A stretch of 9,175 nt of DNA, taken from Verrucomicrobiota bacterium. GTDB taxonomy: Bacteria > Verrucomicrobiota > Verrucomicrobiia > Limisphaerales > JAEYXS01. Below, in pieces: positions 6,801-9,175 of the stretch. Below the pieces are notes generated by a model, which searched no databases, was not told where the DNA came from, and worked only from the letters and a program-made list of their open reading frames with translations. Position 1 is the first letter of the stretch. Each line of letters opens with the position of its first letter. The stretch covers positions 1 to 9,175 of the forward strand of contig JAEYXS010000011.1 in assembly GCA_023431185.1 (NCBI GenBank), written 5' to 3'. The translations under genes and the position numbers were made by a program.

Positions 6801-6831
6801 AGCTTATGGTAGTGCTTTTTGGTCCTAGCTG

Positions 6832-8232
6832 TTAGCCTTGGTAGCCAAAGAGACGGCGTTCCTTGATGAGCTTGGCCACTTCTTCCGGCACCATGGTTTC
6901 CCAGGCGGGATCATTGGCGCGGAGTTTCGCGAGGCAATCGCGGGAGAAGATGGGCAGACAGCTTTCGTCGATATCCCGGAGGCCTTCGATGAAGCGGTTC
7001 TCCACGAGGTAGGCGTAGAGGTGGCGGAGGTTCGGGGCCACGCGCAGGTTGCCCGCGGTGATCATCATGCCGGTCTTCGGTTCCTTCAGCGGATAGACGT
7101 AGAGCTTCAGGTCGTTTTTGAAGAGGCGACCGAAAGATTCCAAGATGCCGCCTTCCAGGTCCGCGTAATACTTCTCGTCGAAGATCTCCTTCAAGCTCGG
7201 GACACCCATCGCAATGCCGATCATCTTCTTCGTGTAACGGAAGAGGTAGGAAGCTAGGCGATGATACTCGCCGTAATTGGAGATCAGCACCGTCTTGCCC
7301 AAGGCGCCGAGGATATCCACGCGATCGAGGAAGTCCTTATGATCGATCTTGTCACCGTCCGTGAGGTTCTTGAGTGTCATCTCCATCAGCACGAGGACGT
7401 CTTCGCCCTGGACTTTCGGTTCCTGCACGAAGAGCGATTGCGCGCTGTTGAGCATGTCGATGGTCACCTTCGTGACGGGGCGGAAGCTGCCGCGCTCCAC
7501 CATGATCGCCTTCTTGTAGAGCAGGTCGGCGGGTTGCACCACGCGCCCGTCGGCGGTGAACATCGCGGCCTTCGTCAGGCCGGTCTGCACGAGGTGCAAG
7601 GCCATCAGGCGGTTGTCCACGCCGGCGAAGGCAGGCCCGCTGAACTCGATCAGGTCCACCTCCACGCGTTCCAGCGTGAGGTTGTCCAGCAGCGAACGGA
7701 TCATGCCCTCGGGCGACGTGTGATCGTAGAGCGCCGCGTGGATCAGGTTCACGCCGATGATGCCGAGCGCCTCCTGTTCCTGCAGGTTCTCTTTATCGAT
7801 GAGGCGGACGTGGATGATGATCTGCGAAGGTTCCGCGCCCGGTTCCGCCTGGAATTTCATGCCGAGCCAGCCATGCGCTTCATCCTGCCGTGTGTAACTG
7901 CGGGCCACCACGGTGTCCGCGAACACGAAGAACTTCGTTGTCGCACCGCGCTTGGCGGCGAGACGCTGGATGAGCAGCTCATACTCGTGCTGGAGCATGG
8001 TCTGGAGACGTTGCCGGCTCACGTAACGGTCGCACGCACCGTAGATGGCATCGCTCACGGTCATGTCATAGGCGGACATGGTCTTGGCGATAGTGCCGGA
8101 GGCACCACCGACGCGGAAGAACCAGCGGGCGACTTCCTGCCCGGCCCCGATCTCGGCAAAGGTGCCGTATTTGCTCGGGTCCAGGTTGATCTGCAGGGCC
8201 TTTTGATGTGTGCTTTGTACTTCTTCGCTCAT
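6832..8232 (-). CDS. Conserved protein of unknown function (466 residues)
   Basis: I recognise this as a highly conserved soluble protein found in Bacteroidetes, Verrucomicrobia and other phyla, where it carries inconsistent names such as 'nicotinate-nucleotide adenylyltransferase' or 'TonB-dependent receptor'. Neither name is supported here: there is no nucleotidyltransferase HxGH signature, no signal peptide and no beta-barrel pattern. Conserved-looking blocks are GTFAEIGAGQEVA (23-35), GGASGTIAKTMSAYDM (42-57), then HGWLGMKFQ, ALGIIGVNLIHAAL, FSGPAFAGVDNRLM, KKAIMVERGSFRPVT, DFLDRVDILGALGKTVLISN and DLEGGILESFGRLF. The protein ends FGYQG. The frame is open for a further 86 codons upstream, but those cross an acidic trinucleotide tract and an intergenic microrepeat. 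Homologues as I recall them begin close to the KALQINLDPSKYGTFAEIG block, so the ATG at 8232 is chosen. There is no Shine-Dalgarno. It appears to be a single-gene unit. Function cannot be assigned from sequence. Confidence 0.92.
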   Translation of the reverse strand: MSEEVQSTHQKALQINLDPSKYGTFAEIGAGQEVARWFFRVGGASGTIAKTMSAYDMTVSDAIYGACDRYVSRQRLQTMLQHEYELLIQRLAAKRGATTKFFVFADTVVARSYTRQDEAHGWLGMKFQAEPGAEPSQIIIHVRLIDKENLQEQEALGIIGVNLIHAALYDHTSPEGMIRSLLDNLTLERVEVDLIEFSGPAFAGVDNRLMALHLVQTGLTKAAMFTADGRVVQPADLLYKKAIMVERGSFRPVTKVTIDMLNSAQSLFVQEPKVQGEDVLVLMEMTLKNLTDGDKIDHKDFLDRVDILGALGKTVLISNYGEYHRLASYLFRYTKKMIGIAMGVPSLKEIFDEKYYADLEGGILESFGRLFKNDLKLYVYPLKEPKTGMMITAGNLRVAPNLRHLYAYLVENRFIEGLRDIDESCLPIFSRDCLAKLRANDPAWETMVPEEVAKLIKERRLFGYQG

Positions 8233-8347
8233 CGCGGGGATACGTTGGACAGGCTTCCGGTAAAAAACGAGCCTGTTTTTCGGGTGGCACCCGCGGGCGA
8301 CAATTTGTAACACAGTTTGCCCCCCACAGACCAACGTGAGTGGTGAA

Positions 8348-8374
8348 TCGTCCTCGTCGTCGTCCTCGTCCTCG
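8348..8374. repeat. TCG/TCC trinucleotide tract
   Basis: Nine consecutive triplets of tcg or tcc make a small microsatellite. Read on the - strand in the frame of the downstream gene it would encode a run of Asp and Glu, which makes a spurious N-terminal extension look like an acidic domain. Position and flanking repeats argue that it is noncoding. Confidence 0.65.
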
Positions 8375-8432
8375 AACGGTTTCCGTTTCTGGTTTCGGGC
8401 GTGGGCGCGGGGAACCGGGGCAGGGGAGTTGA

Positions 8433-8459
8433 CACGAATTCCACGAATTACCGCGAATC
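8433..8459 (+). repeat. 9-base-period microrepeat (three units)
   Basis: Units cacgaattc, cacgaatta and ccgcgaatc stand head to tail about 200 bases upstream of the start of the 466-residue gene. It has the same period as the 2884-2910 tract but a different unit. Confidence 0.7.
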
Positions 8460-8710
8460 GCATCACTCCCTCGGCCCCATTCCCACTCAACCCTCAACAC
8501 AATCTCCTCTCAAATATAGGCCCGTAATGCAATTACCGTTCCCCGAAGCAGCTTACCATCCAGTTTGTTCAGTGTGACACTCCGCGATAGCATCCTGTCC
8601 TGCGGCACTCTAGCCACCAGTCCACACCTCCCGCACCAAACCCCCGCCAGCCACTTCCCTTAACCATCAATGGACTCCCATAACCATAGACAGCGGACTT
8701 TTTCTTTGTT

Positions 8711-8773
8711 CCCCATCTGCGTTTATCTGCGTCCATTTCACCCCGGCATCCGATGTCGGGGCTGCGGTTAAAC
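8711..8773 (-). repeat. Dispersed hairpin element, copy B
   Basis: Read on the - strand, 8764 down to 8736 contains every base of the 26-base core of copy A (2012-2037) in order, with only three inserted bases. The stem is ccccgaca with tgccgggg (one mismatch) around a 5-base loop, so the insertions enlarge the loop and add one base pair. As in copy A, a short-period tract follows the stem; here it is 10-base units, seen on the + strand as atctgcgttt (8715-8724) and atctgcgtcc (8725-8734). Confidence 0.7.
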
Positions 8774-9007
8774 AGAGAACTATGTCAAAGAGCAATGCAA
8801 CCACCCGACCCCTGTGAAGTGTCGTGTTCTTCCCCCTCCTAACAGGGAGGTCGAATTCAGTGCCTGTCCGATGACCAGGCTGGTTCCGCAGCGGCTCATG
8901 GATTCCCCGGTGAGTCATAAAATCCTACGCCCACCGACGTCCAGTTCGCCCTCCAGCTTACGGGCCCCGACCCAAACACCCGACCCTCTCACAGATCCTG
9001 ATGCGGT

Positions 9008-9031
9008 AGGGCAAAGGTGCTCCTTTGCCCT
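9008..9031. repeat. Perfect 10-base inverted repeat
   Basis: agggcaaagg (9008-9017) and cctttgccct (9022-9031) are exact reverse complements around a 4-base loop TGCT. A short T-run (cccttttcg) follows at 9034-9042 on the + strand. It could be a terminator, a REP-like palindrome or a protein-binding site; there is no gene close by on the + strand for it to terminate. Confidence 0.65.
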
Positions 9032-9175
9032 GACCCTTTTCGCCAAGGCCCTCACGAACACCACACCCCACCACCGCCGAAACCCAAGACTCCCTTCCCT
9101 TAGTTATTGGGAAGCCGACCCTCGGCCTTCGGCTGGCTCCATAAGGACTCATCACCTCCCCGCCAACGCAGGACA

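Larger units (their letters stand above)
6578..6831. other. Structured spacer between the 466-residue gene and the HEAT operon
   Basis: These 254 bases hold no gene. They separate two genes on the - strand, so they form the 3' flank of one and the leader and promoter region of the next. They contain several inverted repeats, listed separately. I found no convincing promoter: a TTGAGA near 6718-6723 read on the - strand has only a poor -10 partner at a 17-base spacing. Confidence 0.5.
8233..9175. other. Long gene-free stretch with repeats
   Basis: No coding region can be supported in these 943 bases on either strand. Short open frames (for example 8667-8918 and 8958-9155 on the - strand) have no recognisable protein features, and the first runs through a repeat element. 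The stretch contains a trinucleotide tract, a 9-base-period repeat, copy B of the hairpin element and a perfect inverted repeat. The + strand is clearly richer in C than G from about 8590 onward. The promoter of the 466-residue gene must lie in its first part, but I cannot place it. Confidence 0.6.

Noticed and set aside
7261..8310. 349-residue open frame on the + strand
   Set aside because: It lies antisense to the 466-residue gene, is rich in His/Glu/Val as antisense shadows of GC-rich genes usually are, and has no recognisable domain.
8233..8490. 86-residue N-terminal extension of the 466-residue protein with an Asp/Glu run
   Set aside because: The frame is open, but it crosses a TCG/TCC microsatellite and the 9-base intergenic repeat, and the conserved family sequence as I recall it starts close to the ATG at 8232.
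8840..8870. tRNA T-loop-like sequence (ggtcgaattc)
   Set aside because: It lacks the GGTTCGA core and no acceptor or anticodon stem can be built around it.
8667..8918. 83-residue open frame on the - strand
   Set aside because: Its C-terminal half is a translation of the hairpin element and its 10-base repeats; there is no family resemblance and no ribosome-binding site.
8958..9155. 65-residue open frame on the - strand
   Set aside because: It is low-complexity, contains the perfect palindrome at 9008-9031 and shows no protein feature.

Overview
The window reads like a chromosomal segment of a Verrucomicrobiota-type bacterium (Limisphaerales/Pedosphaera-like). This is an inference from three things: a moderately GC-rich base composition, a type IIA topoisomerase B subunit of the Bacteroidetes/PVC ParE type, and gene-free stretches full of short degenerate repeats of a kind I associate with that phylum. 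No taxonomic marker settles it. No rRNA, tRNA, CRISPR array, transposase, phage or plasmid gene was seen.

Layout. On the + strand, 173-2002 encodes a complete ParE/GyrB-type topoisomerase subunit and 2102-2869 a classical short-chain dehydrogenase. They are separated by a hairpin-bearing repeat element. A convergent gap (2870-3006) holds two short tandem microrepeats. On the - strand, a compact three-gene unit runs from 6577 down to 3007: a 698-residue HEAT-repeat protein, a response regulator (receiver, then a PATAN/DUF4388 domain, then a proline-rich linker and a Roadblock-like C-terminus), and a 113-residue Roadblock/LC7-like protein. The first two genes overlap in an ATGA and the third starts after an 8-base gap. 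Upstream lies a 254-base spacer rich in inverted repeats. A further - strand gene (8232-6832) encodes a strongly recognisable but functionally unassigned conserved protein of 466 residues. The last 943 bases (8233-9175) contain no gene I can support, only repeats and inverted repeats.

How the parts work together. The topoisomerase and the dehydrogenase are ordinary housekeeping or metabolic genes with no visible link to each other. The most interesting unit is the - strand operon. Its domain mix (phosphoacceptor receiver, PATAN, Roadblock-like folds, HEAT scaffold) resembles protein-protein signalling circuits that control small GTPases or surface motility motors, yet it has no DNA-binding output domain, kinase or GTPase in view. 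The second strong signal is a dispersed intergenic element: two copies (2003-2062 on + and 8711-8773 on -) share a 26-base core, interrupted only by small insertions, and the same hairpin.
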